Assembly: GCA_902625845.1 (NCBI GenBank)
Contig: CACOCT010000002.1
Location: 81,566-145,565 of the forward strand
Length of the DNA: 64,000 nucleotides
Origin: an uncultured Prochlorococcus sp.
Lineage (GTDB): Bacteria; Cyanobacteriota; Cyanobacteriia; PCC-6307; Cyanobiaceae
Direction: 5' to 3'
Shown: one piece after another, positions 14,551-21,987 of the stretch
Layout of the letters: every line of letters starts with the position of its first letter
How positions within the stretch are numbered: the first letter of the stretch is position 1
Made by a program: the position numbers and the translations under genes
Notes under the pieces: model-generated
Database searches by the model: none
The model's input: only the letters and a program-made list of their open reading frames with translations
Told to the model about the DNA's origin: nothing

Positions 14551-14694
14551 ATGAATTCAAAAAATCAATCCAAAGATTTCTTTTCTAATTTTGTAAATTG
14601 GTTTGCATCTCTTGGGAATGACAAACCTGAAGAAATCAAAGAAGAGGGCGGAAAAGATTTTATTTCTCGTCTTATTAATTCTTTTTCAAACTAA
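14551..14694 (+). CDS. Small soluble peptide between nirA and focA
   Basis: This 47-residue frame is too short for the ORF track: MNSKNQSKDFFSNFVNWF, ASLGNDKPEEIKEEGGKDF, ISRLINSFSN. Two amphipathic helices flank a charged Gly-rich turn. It fills the gap between nirA and the transporter exactly, with its stop codon meeting the upstream end of the next frame, so it is probably part of the operon. No family recognised. Confidence 0.5.
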   Translation: MNSKNQSKDFFSNFVNWFASLGNDKPEEIKEEGGKDFISRLINSFSN

Positions 14695-14706
14695 TTGATT
14701 TTCACC

Positions 14707-15618
14707 ATGAACTCTTCTTTATCACAAATGGATTACGTTTTACCAAATGAATTAGTTGACGGAATGATTAAGGCAGGTGGTAAAAAATCGACAGTAAGTA
14801 TTAAAAATCTTATTTTAAGAGGATTTTACTCAGGAGCAATATTAGGGCTAGCTACATGTTTAGCAATAACTATTGGTATTCAATCAAAAATGCCTTGGCT
14901 AGGATCTTTTATTTTCCCATTTGGTTTTGCAAGCATTGTTTTATTTGGGATGGAACTTGTTACTGGCAATTTTGCATTATTACCTATGGCAACTTGGGCT
15001 GGGAGATGCAGTTGGAGGGCAACATTCAGGAATTGGACATGGGTCTGGATTGGGAATTTCCTGGGGACAGTCTTTGTCGCGGTACTTCTCTCTATAAGCC
15101 TTACAAGTGCAGGAACCGTTGCGCCACTCTCTGCTGCAGAAGGCGGAACAGGTTGGTCAGTTATTGCGGCAAAATTAATAGCAATTAATAAAGCAAATGT
15201 TGTGGTGAAATATCAATCTTTAGGGAGTACTGGTTTCTTTTTAGGAATATTGAGAGGCATAATTGCAAACTGGCTAGTTTGTTTAGGAGTCACTCTGGCT
15301 CTAGTTAGTAAAAGTGTGCCAGGAAAAATACTTGCATGTTGGCTACCTATTACTGCTTTTCAAACAATGGGAATGGAACATATTGTCGTAAACATGTTTT
15401 TACACACTATTGGACCACTTTTAGGATCAGGAGTTTCATATACAAATGTCATATTTTGGAATTTCATTCCAGTTACTCTAGGAAATATGATTGGTGGAAT
15501 GATTTTTATTGGAATGCTTTTTTACAGTACTTATAGAACACCTATGGGTAACGTTTTACCAAAGCAACATGATGAAAAATTAGAAAGAGAGTTATCAGCT
15601 GAATTAGGAGCAAGATAA
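14707..15618 (+). CDS. focA: Formate/nitrite transporter family protein
   Basis: This is an inner-membrane FNT-family channel, expected to carry nitrite (and perhaps formate) into the cell. Six hydrophobic segments are visible. The family's re-entrant region is recognisable in FGFASIVLFGMELVTGNF, with later pore-region stretches LRGIIANWLVCLGV and MGMEHIVVNMF. I start at ATG MNSSLSQ; the track's TTG start adds four codons. It sits directly downstream of nirA and completes an uptake-plus-reduction module. The two ORFs reading through it in another frame are shadows. Substrate is inferred from context. Confidence 0.85.
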   Translation: MNSSLSQMDYVLPNELVDGMIKAGGKKSTVSIKNLILRGFYSGAILGLATCLAITIGIQSKMPWLGSFIFPFGFASIVLFGMELVTGNFALLPMATWAGRCSWRATFRNWTWVWIGNFLGTVFVAVLLSISLTSAGTVAPLSAAEGGTGWSVIAAKLIAINKANVVVKYQSLGSTGFFLGILRGIIANWLVCLGVTLALVSKSVPGKILACWLPITAFQTMGMEHIVVNMFLHTIGPLLGSGVSYTNVIFWNFIPVTLGNMIGGMIFIGMLFYSTYRTPMGNVLPKQHDEKLERELSAELGAR

Positions 15619-15619
15619 T

Positions 15620-16366
15620 TTGAATTCTTTGTTAAAAAATAGGGTAATTAAACCTATCTCTGAAACAGAAATTAAAGAGAGATTTAATAAAAAACTTATT
15701 CCTAAAGATCCTCAATGGCTTAAGTATGCCTACTCTAAAAATTTATCAAATGAATTCAAATTCTTAATATGCGAGAGACTTGGCTTCTTAGGGGCTGATG
15801 GTTGGATAATTCTTAGAGAACTAATAGAGGATTATGGATATGAAGATGAAATTATTTATGGGATAGGACTTTGTCATCAAATTGAGGCCAAGGATTATTT
15901 GATTGATTTACTGAATTCAAGTAAAAACTTTAATTTGCCAATTCTTAAAGCATTAAATTGCTGGGGAGCCTTTATACCTAACTATCAATTAAAACTGATA
16001 ATTAAAAATAAATCTGCTGATATAAGATTGGCAGGATTAGATCTTGTAAACTTTAAATCATATTTATTAGATGATCACGAATTAATAGAAATATTGAATA
16101 TTGTTTTAAGTGATTTTCGAGAAGAGATTATTATTAAATGTATAAGCATTCTTCAAAAAAGAAATTCAGATAAAATAATTGACCTAATCAGCAATCTAGT
16201 AATATCTCAATCAAAGAAATCTTCCTTCGCTGCTATTAGAGCATTAGGCTCTATTGGGACAAAAAGGAGTTCTTATCAATTAAAAAAACTTTTAAATAAA
16301 ATCAATGATAAAGAATTATTAGAATTTATAAAAAAGCAAATATCTTTTCAAGAAATATTCAATTAA
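15620..16366 (+). CDS. HEAT-repeat-like protein of nitrite cluster
   Basis: The protein is mainly helical with repeating hydrophobic pairs, for example QSKKSSFAAIRALGSIGTKR and earlier ILKALNCWGAF, which look like HEAT/PBS-lyase-type repeats. Such proteins act as scaffolds or chaperones for cofactor assembly. Its TTG start lies two bases after the focA stop, so translation is likely coupled. The position suggests a helper for nitrite reductase or its transporter, but that is inference. No membrane span is visible. Confidence 0.55.
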   Translation: MNSLLKNRVIKPISETEIKERFNKKLIPKDPQWLKYAYSKNLSNEFKFLICERLGFLGADGWIILRELIEDYGYEDEIIYGIGLCHQIEAKDYLIDLLNSSKNFNLPILKALNCWGAFIPNYQLKLIIKNKSADIRLAGLDLVNFKSYLLDDHELIEILNIVLSDFREEIIIKCISILQKRNSDKIIDLISNLVISQSKKSSFAAIRALGSIGTKRSSYQLKKLLNKINDKELLEFIKKQISFQEIFN

Positions 16367-16434
16367 ATAAATACATAAAAGGAGATAAATTTTCCTAAGT
16401 TTAGATCGGATGTCAACTCGCAATATTCAAAAAT

Positions 16435-16480
16435 AAAAACACATAATTACAAAGAGCTAAAAACACATAAAAAACACATT
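16435..16480. repeat. Triple AAAAACACAT repeat
   Basis: AAAAACACAT starts at 16435, 16459 and 16470, giving steps of 24 and 11 bp. The set is about 125 bp left of the 16603 tRNA remnant, at the right end of the nitrite interval. I found no clear matching copies at the left end near 9.2 kb. Confidence 0.5.
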
Positions 16481-16551
16481 TTCGCCTAAAACCCTGACCT
16501 ATTATGCTTACGTGTAAACGATGGAATTTACAAAAAACTCAGTTATAAGCA

Positions 16552-16582
16552 CAAAAAAAACTCATATAATCGCATATGAGTT
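16552..16582 (-). terminator. Terminator-type hairpin beside tRNA remnant
   Basis: AACTCATAT/ATATGAGTT is a perfect 9-bp stem preceded by an A8 run, which forms the T-tract on the minus strand. It lies 21 bp from the tRNA remnant. Confidence 0.6.
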
Positions 16583-16602
16583 CTTGTGAATTTGACTAAA
16601 GA

Positions 16603-16646
16603 CTCCCCGGGCGGAATCATAAAAAGTCCCAAATGCACTCGTATGA
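16603..16646 (-). repeat. tRNA-Asn 3'-end remnant (att relic)
   Basis: CTCCCCGGGCGG matches the last twelve bases of tRNA-Asn. AAGTCCCAAATG and GTATGA follow at the offsets seen in the 19017 remnant (AAGTCTCTAATG, GTATGA); 17 of 23 positions agree over that block. It marks the junction between the nitrite interval and the secreted-protein interval. Confidence 0.72.
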
Positions 16647-16684
16647 AAGGGTTGGGAAGGTTATTGAATGAGATATAAGATGAT

Positions 16685-16706
16685 ACCCCTAACAAACCCC
16701 TAACAA
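16685..16706. repeat. Tandem ACCCCTAACAA repeat
   Basis: Two perfect ACCCCTAACAA units lie head to tail (11-bp step), about 80 bp right of the tRNA remnant. The same core (ACAAACCCCTAACA) recurs at the opposite end of this interval near 18880 and, with one change, at 5750. Confidence 0.6.
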
Positions 16707-16829
16707 AATTATTAAACCAATTAAATTGATCTTTAAATATTGAGCAAATATTTTTACTTTAAATATCCCCCTCAATCAATATTCTGAAAATAAAAATTAA
16801 TATTAATCTTGGATTTATATATATATTTT

Positions 16830-17360
16830 CTAAAAATCAAGATGTCTTTTATTAAATAAAACTCCAGGGAATTCACATCCATTACTTAAAGTCCAGAATC
16901 CTGAACCTGCTCTTACTAATCTAGGATTATTCCTATATCCAAAATAATAAAGAGTTGAATCCATACCAACAAAAATTACTCTTCTTCTATAAGTAGTATT
17001 AATCTCATCTTTTTTTGGGAAAAAACCTCTAGCAGTTTCATTACCAAAGAAAGTTAATATTTGTTTTGATTGAGGATTAAAATTCTTATCTTCTCGTTTA
17101 AATTTCCACCATTTTGATCCATATCCCTGAGACTCTATCATTTCAATTTTACTTATAAAATTTCCATCAAAAAATAATTCTGCCTGTTTTGGCATACCTC
17201 TTGGAGTAATATATTTTATTTTAATTATCGCTTCATCTATTAAATCGCTCTGCCAGATGCAACCATCATTGTTTGACTTTTTTTCAGATTTTACTTGACT
17301 CATAAAACAAATAAGTAAGCATATTATTAATTTTGGGATTAAATATTTATTCATAATCAT
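16830..17360 (-). CDS. Secreted protein, partner of upstream paralog
   Basis: A signal peptide (YLIPKLIICLLICFMSQVKS) precedes about 150 mature residues rich in aromatic and basic residues, with Cys near each end (GCIWQSDL, NGCEFPG). The start overlaps the end of the upstream gene by 14 bases, so translation is probably coupled. It has no visible similarity to the protein in the matching position of the second pair (17791-18384). Family unknown; probably periplasmic. Confidence 0.55.
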   Translation of the reverse strand: MIMNKYLIPKLIICLLICFMSQVKSEKKSNNDGCIWQSDLIDEAIIKIKYITPRGMPKQAELFFDGNFISKIEMIESQGYGSKWWKFKREDKNFNPQSKQILTFFGNETARGFFPKKDEINTTYRRRVIFVGMDSTLYYFGYRNNPRLVRAGSGFWTLSNGCEFPGVLFNKRHLDF

Positions 17361-17751
17361 TAATTTTATCTATGAATTTACATTTATAATTCCCAATTTT
17401 TAAACCATAATAATTTTTTCTTACATAAAGCGGTAAGTAATCGAAATAAGGAGATCTAATATATGTAATTACATTTCTAGTAGTATTCCAACTTTGAGCA
17501 GTATTCCCTCTATCAATTAACGCATCAAATTCAAGTAATTCATTTCCTGTAGGAACTTTAATATATTCCAATTCGCTTCCCCAGTCTCTTGGGTCTTTCC
17601 TTAGTTTTGCTTCAGTAATAGAAATATTTCCTAATTTAGGACAATGGTAATTATATGTGGGTAATTTAATTTCATGAGATTTAACTTTTTCTTGCAGAGA
17701 TAAAATAATACCAAGAAAAATTATGCTTATTAACTTTATTTGATATGTCAC
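17347..17751 (-). CDS. Secreted protein, tandem paralog 1
   Basis: Signal peptide IKLISIIFLGIILSLQEKVKS, then a mature domain starting HEIKLPTYNYHCPKLG with KLRKDPRDWGSELEYI and ending in YKCKFI. It is nearly identical over the first 60 residues to the 18377-18802 protein, with divergence in the C-terminal half, so the two arose by local duplication. Two conserved Cys (YHCPKL, YKCKF) could pair. It overlaps a different downstream gene in each case. Confidence 0.6.
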   Translation of the reverse strand: MTYQIKLISIIFLGIILSLQEKVKSHEIKLPTYNYHCPKLGNISITEAKLRKDPRDWGSELEYIKVPTGNELLEFDALIDRGNTAQSWNTTRNVITYIRSPYFDYLPLYVRKNYYGLKIGNYKCKFIDKINDYE

Positions 17752-17790
17752 AAAGCAGAGAGAGTACTTAATTGAATAACAATAGATATT

Positions 17791-18384
17791 TTATTTTTCC
17801 ATTCGTCTGTAAATACTTGTTTTTGGAAACATATCTTTAATTCTCTTATCATATTCGCATCTTGAATCACAATTTAATATTACTTCCTCTTTCTCTTTTA
17901 ACCTAAAAAGTTCTTGAGAAATTATCCCATCTATTTGAATAAGTCTCCTTCTTTTCAAATAAAAAGAACATCTTCCTTTCATCGGAGATCCTATATATTT
18001 TATTTGATTCTTGCATTCTCTGGATACCCATTTATTAAATAAGTCCTGACTTTCATTCAGATCATTTTCAAGACTAGACATTCTTGAATAGTAAATATTT
18101 GAACTAAATTTCTCAAGATTCTCCATTGAAACAGAATTAATTTTTTCTTCAATAATTTGATCAATCATTTTTTCTGCAATCATACCGCATGCAATTAATA
18201 GAGAAGTATTGCGAGGCAGTCTTTTTTTTAGACTAAGTTCATTATTCCTAGAAATACAATCATTTTGAAATTGATAAAGTGATTTACTATTTTCAGGTTC
18301 AGAAAAATAACTTAAATGAGCAATTATTTTTGAATTAGAGGAGAATACTAAAATTACTCCAATATAAAAAAATAATTTATTCAT
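17791..18384 (-). CDS. Secreted protein, partner of second paralog
   Basis: The N-terminus (KLFFYIGVILVFSSNSKIIA) is a signal peptide. The mature part is mostly helical and basic with several Cys (NDCISRN, ACGMIAEK, RECKNQ, GRCSFY, NCDSRCEYD), suggesting disulfides in the periplasm. Its start overlaps the upstream paralog by eight bases. No family is recognised. Confidence 0.55.
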   Translation of the reverse strand: MNKLFFYIGVILVFSSNSKIIAHLSYFSEPENSKSLYQFQNDCISRNNELSLKKRLPRNTSLLIACGMIAEKMIDQIIEEKINSVSMENLEKFSSNIYYSRMSSLENDLNESQDLFNKWVSRECKNQIKYIGSPMKGRCSFYLKRRRLIQIDGIISQELFRLKEKEEVILNCDSRCEYDKRIKDMFPKTSIYRRMEK

Positions 18385-18802
18385 GATAATTTATTGTTTC
18401 TATAAATTTGCAAGCATAAATCCCAGATTTCAAACCATCATAATTTCTATGCACTTCAATCAAAAATTCATAATTTTTTTGATATGGATTAGATGGATTA
18501 GGAGATCGATAATATGTAATTATGCGCCAAGCAGTTATCCAAGACTGTGAAGCAATTCCTCTTTTTATCAAGGCATCAAATTCAAGATTGCGATTCCCTC
18601 TCGTAATCCTAATATATTCCAATTCGCTTCCCCAGTCTCTTGGGTCTTTCCTTAGTTTTGTTTCAGTAATGGAAACACTTCCCAATTTAGGACAATGGTA
18701 ATTATGTGTAGGCAATTTAATTTCATGAGATCTAACTTTTTCTTGTAAAGAAAAAATAATTCCAAGTAAAATTATGCTTATTAACTTTATTTGATATGTC
18801 AT
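18377..18802 (-). CDS. Secreted protein, tandem paralog 2
   Basis: This is the close paralog of 17347-17751: same signal peptide, the HEIKLPTHNYHCPKLG start, and the KLRKDPRDWGSELEYI block. The middle differs (a short PNPSNPYQKN insertion), and it ends YACKFIETI. It is the first gene of this interval's minus-strand run. The high DNA-level similarity of the 5' halves implies a recent duplication or gene conversion. Confidence 0.6.
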   Translation of the reverse strand: MTYQIKLISIILLGIIFSLQEKVRSHEIKLPTHNYHCPKLGSVSITETKLRKDPRDWGSELEYIRITRGNRNLEFDALIKRGIASQSWITAWRIITYYRSPNPSNPYQKNYEFLIEVHRNYDGLKSGIYACKFIETINYHE

Positions 18803-18880
18803 AAGGCAGAAATCGTACTTAATAGAATAAATTTCTTAGATATATCAATAGTTTTAAGAAAATTTTCAAAACCATAAACA

Positions 18881-18929
18881 AACCCCTAACATTTTTTTAA
18901 AAGTAGTGCATACTAGTGAAATGTTAGGG
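18881..18929. repeat. CCCTAACATTT inverted repeat
   Basis: CCCTAACATTT (18884-18894) and AAATGTTAGGG (18919-18929) are perfect 11-bp inverted arms around a 24-bp spacer. The left arm belongs to the ACCCCTAACA family found at the other end of the interval. The arrangement suits a dimeric DNA-binding protein or recombinase arm sites. Confidence 0.6.
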
Positions 18930-18965
18930 AAGTCTCTTATTCTCTTAAAACTCTGATATAACCAT

Positions 18966-18991
18966 AAAAAAAGAGACTTGAGAAAGTCTCT
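18966..18991 (-). terminator. Terminator-type hairpin beside tRNA remnant
   Basis: AGAGACTT-GAGA-AAGTCTCT is a perfect 8-bp stem with an A7 run on its left. The AGAGAC/GTCTCT arms are identical to those of the hairpin serving the intact tRNA. Confidence 0.65.
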
Positions 18992-19016
18992 GGAAGTGTT
19001 TGAAACTGTTATGAAA

Positions 19017-19060
19017 CTCCCCGGGCGATTTTCGAACAAGTCTCTAATGACTTGGTATGA
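19017..19060 (-). repeat. tRNA-Asn 3'-end remnant (att relic)
   Basis: CTCCCCGGGCGATTTTCGAAC matches the last 21 bases of tRNA-Asn at 18 positions, reaching the T-loop TTCGAA. It is the best-preserved remnant and the nearest to the functional gene. ATG and GTATGA follow at offsets 31 and 39. Confidence 0.8.
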
Positions 19061-19096
19061 CTACTCTTGAACCCTTATTTATCAATATTTCCTGAA

Positions 19097-19118
19097 TTAC
19101 ACTAACTTTACACTAACT
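19097..19118. repeat. TTACACTAACT repeats, left pair
   Basis: Two perfect 11-mers lie head to tail, 80 bp right of the tRNA remnant and just past the stop of the J-domain gene. They are copies one and two of seven. Confidence 0.7.
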
Positions 19119-19124
19119 ATTTTT

Positions 19125-19970
19125 TTATTTTTTATTTGTTTTTTGTTTTTGTCTTGAATATTCAAGTTTTCTACATGCAAGACAATTACCTTTTAAATCT
19201 CTTAAACTATCGTGCCCATATTTACATTTTCTGCCTTTATAGAATTTTATATTTCTCCTCCTTGCTTCTGCAGGAGAAAGAGGCACTAATCTATTTTTTA
19301 TTCGATATTCCTCCTCTTTAGACTTAAGAATATCTTTCTGTTTCCTTTCATATGCTCTCTTTTCCTTATCTCTTCTTTTTTTCTGTTGTTGATTTGTCTT
19401 TCTAGTTTCTCTTTTAACTCTTCTATACCAAGATGGTTCCCATATTACTTTTTTACCAGAATTATCATAATAATATCCAAGTTTTTTCCTAAGAAATCTT
19501 GAAGGACAACTTTTATATTTTTCGTAATCAATTGAATATTCGGGAAGATGAGTCAACGGATAACCCATGCATCCACAAATACAAATTTCTCGAAAAGTAC
19601 CCCTATTAATATTTGAATCCGTATAGTTTGCTTCTTGACTAGATCTATTATTACTCCTGCTTTGATTACTCCGATATGCTTCTTGATTAGATCTATTCTT
19701 ATTCCACATTTCATGCCACCATGAACTAGACCAATTCTGTTTTTGATTCGTCCCAGTTGCATCATTTGTTGTTGCATAACTGTTATCAAAGTTTGTTTTC
19801 TTTTTTTCATCACTTAAAATCGCCCATGCATTATTGATTAATTTCGTTTTCTCTTCATCTCCTCCAAGATCAGGATGATATCTTTTTATTTGTTGACGAT
19901 ATGCTTTTTTAATTTCTTCGAAGGAAGCATTCCTATTTACACCAAGAATTTTGTAGGGATTATTTGTCAT
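19125..19970 (-). CDS. J-domain protein with C-terminal zinc-finger-like motif
   Basis: Residues 1-65 form a DnaJ domain ([20 protein letters not shown], the HPD motif in [22 protein letters not shown]), which would stimulate an Hsp70. A Ser/Asn/Gln-rich linker with repeated RSNQEA units follows. Then come a Cys-rich patch (ICICGCMGY) and a very basic segment ending in [22 protein letters not shown]. That C-H...C-C arrangement is like small zinc fingers of phage HNH-type and DNA-associated proteins. It is not DnaJ proper (no GF region or CxxCxGxG repeats). Mobile-element cargo; it may recruit Hsp70 to a nucleoprotein complex. Confidence 0.65.
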   Translation of the reverse strand: MTNNPYKILGVNRNASFEEIKKAYRQQIKRYHPDLGGDEEKTKLINNAWAILSDEKKKTNFDNSYATTNDATGTNQKQNWSSSWWHEMWNKNRSNQEAYRSNQSRSNNRSSQEANYTDSNINRGTFREICICGCMGYPLTHLPEYSIDYEKYKSCPSRFLRKKLGYYYDNSGKKVIWEPSWYRRVKRETRKTNQQQKKRRDKEKRAYERKQKDILKSKEEEYRIKNRLVPLSPAEARRRNIKFYKGRKCKYGHDSLRDLKGNCLACRKLEYSRQKQKTNKK

Positions 19971-20010
19971 CTCTTTATCTAAAAAATCATGTCATTTAAT
20001 ACTTCTGAAA

Positions 20011-20042
20011 TTACACTAACTATTCTTAAACTTACACTAACT
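20011..20042. repeat. TTACACTAACT repeats, middle pair
   Basis: Two perfect copies start 21 bp apart, just upstream of the J-domain gene and at the 3' end of the next gene. They are copies three and four of seven. Confidence 0.65.
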
Positions 20043-20049
20043 ATTTCCA

Positions 20050-20988
20050 TTAGAATTCTGCTCCATTAATCATTTCAATATTCACTTCTTCAATTTGATT
20101 ATTCTCTAACCTGAAATATTCAGTCTGTGGGATTCTATTCTCCTTAAATTTCTTATGTAAGTCTTTTTCTAAAGTTTCATAGTTAGAGCATCTAACAACA
20201 TTTAGAATCTCATCTGGTTTAAGTTGATTAAATCTTCTTAAAAGATTATCTGTAATACCTATTTTGAAAATATCTTTGTTCCGAATAAAATAAACAAAAC
20301 CTTTCGCTCCAAAATCTTTTACCTCGATAATTTTCTCCTTTGGTTCTTCGCCATTAAGAGTTTTTGTTCTTTCTGAATAAAACCTTAATAGTAATTTTGC
20401 TGCTTTATTAATATCCTCTCTGTTGTAGAAAAATGCTTTTAAATATGATTCCCATCTTTGTTTAATTTCTGGTGTCGAATAATCTCCACCTGTGTATTGA
20501 ATATTTGTCTCATAGAATTTCATAATATCCAAAGGATTTTCATCAATTCCAAAAGCATTCCATAAATAACCAACTATTGGTTTGTTCATTTCGTATTGAA
20601 CTTTGATATATTTCTCATAATTTTCTTTGTTACCAACTGTCCCTGAGTTTCTCCATGAATCAAAACTTTCAAAAATTGGAAAGCAATCATTAAATTCATA
20701 TTCAAAAACTTCATCATCATCCTCATCATCTTCATCTGCCTCAAACTCCAAAACTCCACTAACAATCCCTCTTAAATCACTTGGTTCCATGCCTTTAAAG
20801 ATTTGCTTTACACTATCCAAACAAATTCTTAAATCTAATTTTTCCTCATCAGACATCCATATTTTTTTAGAAGCATTTAACTTTTCCTCTAATTCAATTT
20901 TCATTTCATTAAGAGGTTCAGTAATCTCATGAAAAAAATCAAGAATTTCATCTTCATTCTTTTCCCAAATATTTTTATAAGTATCCAT
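20050..20988 (-). CDS. T5orf172/Mug113-type GIY-YIG-like protein
   Basis: Residues 1-220 are a mostly helical, acidic domain of unknown kind, including a long Asp/Glu run (EADEDDEDDDEVFEYE). The C-terminal 80 residues start GFVYFIRNKDIFKIGITDN and continue LRRFNQLKP, YETLEKDLHKKF, RIPQTEYFRL. That is the T5orf172/Mug113 layout, a GIY-YIG-related nuclease fold found in phages and selfish elements. Tyr in VYFI, Lys-Ile-Gly-IT, Arg in LRRF and Glu in TEYF match the expected catalytic positions. It may be a homing-type or defence nuclease. The 101-residue plus-strand ORF is a shadow of the acidic run. Confidence 0.65.
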   Translation of the reverse strand: MDTYKNIWEKNEDEILDFFHEITEPLNEMKIELEEKLNASKKIWMSDEEKLDLRICLDSVKQIFKGMEPSDLRGIVSGVLEFEADEDDEDDDEVFEYEFNDCFPIFESFDSWRNSGTVGNKENYEKYIKVQYEMNKPIVGYLWNAFGIDENPLDIMKFYETNIQYTGGDYSTPEIKQRWESYLKAFFYNREDINKAAKLLLRFYSERTKTLNGEEPKEKIIEVKDFGAKGFVYFIRNKDIFKIGITDNLLRRFNQLKPDEILNVVRCSNYETLEKDLHKKFKENRIPQTEYFRLENNQIEEVNIEMINGAEF

Positions 20989-21038
20989 TTTTTATGAGCG
21001 ATGATACTATCTTAATCATTACTTGAGTTTCAGAGTAA

Positions 21039-21965
21039 ATGAAAGAATATTACAGGGTAATGCTTGGAAGAAAAAGTATATTTGCGAAGGAATGTAGAGA
21101 GAAAGGGTTTATTTTTGGCAATTTTGATATTGATCAAGATCTAACAGAATCATTAACTGAGGACTTGAGAGATTTTAATAAAGAATTTATTCCGATATAT
21201 CTTCAAAAAAATCCTGAAAAGAGTAAATTTTCTGCTGGTTCAAGTTGTGGATTTCTCTGGACTATTTCTAAAAAAATAAAGAAGGGAGATATTGTATTCT
21301 CACCAGATGGTGAAGGAAATTACTTTGTAGGTGAAGTAACTGGTGATTATCAATATATTCCTGATTCGGATAAACCTCATAGAAGAGAAGTTAAATGGGG
21401 ATTAGAAAAAATTGATAGAGCAGATATGAGTCAAGAATTAAAGTATTCAACAGGTTCTATTGGAACAGTCTGTCAGATAAGCAAATATAAAAAAGAATTA
21501 GAAAAATTAATAAAGGGAGAAGTTTTCAGTCCAGTCATTACAACAACCGATGAGACTATCGAAGACCCAACCGTTTTTGCTCTTGAAAAACATTTAGAGG
21601 ATTTTTTAATCCATAATTGGAATCAAACACCTCTAGGTAAGAAATATGATATCTACAAAGATGAAGAAAATTCTGGGCAACAATTTCCAACTGATACTGG
21701 ACCAATTGATATTCTTGCTATTAGTAAAGATAAGAAAGAAGTATTAGTTGTTGAATTAAAAAAAGGTAGAGCAAGTGATGCTGTTGTTGGACAAATTCAG
21801 AGATATATGGGATATGTCACCGAATGTATTGCTGAAGATACTCAACAAGTAAAAGGGATCATAATTGCTCTTGATGACGATAAAAGGATTAAGTTTGCTC
21901 TTAAGGTTGCTCCAAATATTGATTTCTATCGGTACGAAGTTAAGTTTAATTTGATCAAAGAATGA
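21039..21965 (+). CDS. NucS-like (PD-D/ExK) nuclease with PUA/EVE-like N-domain
   Basis: The N-terminal 140 residues include KIKKGDIVFSPDGEGNYFVG and EVTGDYQYIPD, the pattern of PUA/EVE-like or Mrr-type N-domains that read modified bases. The C-terminal 120 residues contain TGPIDILAISKDKKEVLVVE, then LKKGRASDAVVGQIQRYMGYV, the DUF91/NucS-type PD-(D/E)xK core with D and ExK in place and the QIxRYMGY helix. The combination of a base-sensing domain plus nuclease is typical of modification-dependent restriction. It is divergent from the T5orf172 gene across 50 bp. Likely element-borne defence; the target is unknown. Confidence 0.7.
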   Translation: MKEYYRVMLGRKSIFAKECREKGFIFGNFDIDQDLTESLTEDLRDFNKEFIPIYLQKNPEKSKFSAGSSCGFLWTISKKIKKGDIVFSPDGEGNYFVGEVTGDYQYIPDSDKPHRREVKWGLEKIDRADMSQELKYSTGSIGTVCQISKYKKELEKLIKGEVFSPVITTTDETIEDPTVFALEKHLEDFLIHNWNQTPLGKKYDIYKDEENSGQQFPTDTGPIDILAISKDKKEVLVVELKKGRASDAVVGQIQRYMGYVTECIAEDTQQVKGIIIALDDDKRIKFALKVAPNIDFYRYEVKFNLIKE

Positions 21966-21987
21966 GAGGAAATTAGGATTGATTGGA

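Noticed and set aside
16430-16480. CRISPR array
   Set aside because: The AAAAACACAT units are too short and irregular, and there are no unique spacers of uniform length or cas genes.
16381-16500. Tyrosine-recombinase C-terminus relic
   Set aside because: All frames were read for an R-H-R-Y type pattern; none was found, only repeats and stops.
20627-20932. 101-residue plus ORF rich in Ser
   Set aside because: It is the antisense of the Asp/Glu run in the T5orf172 gene.
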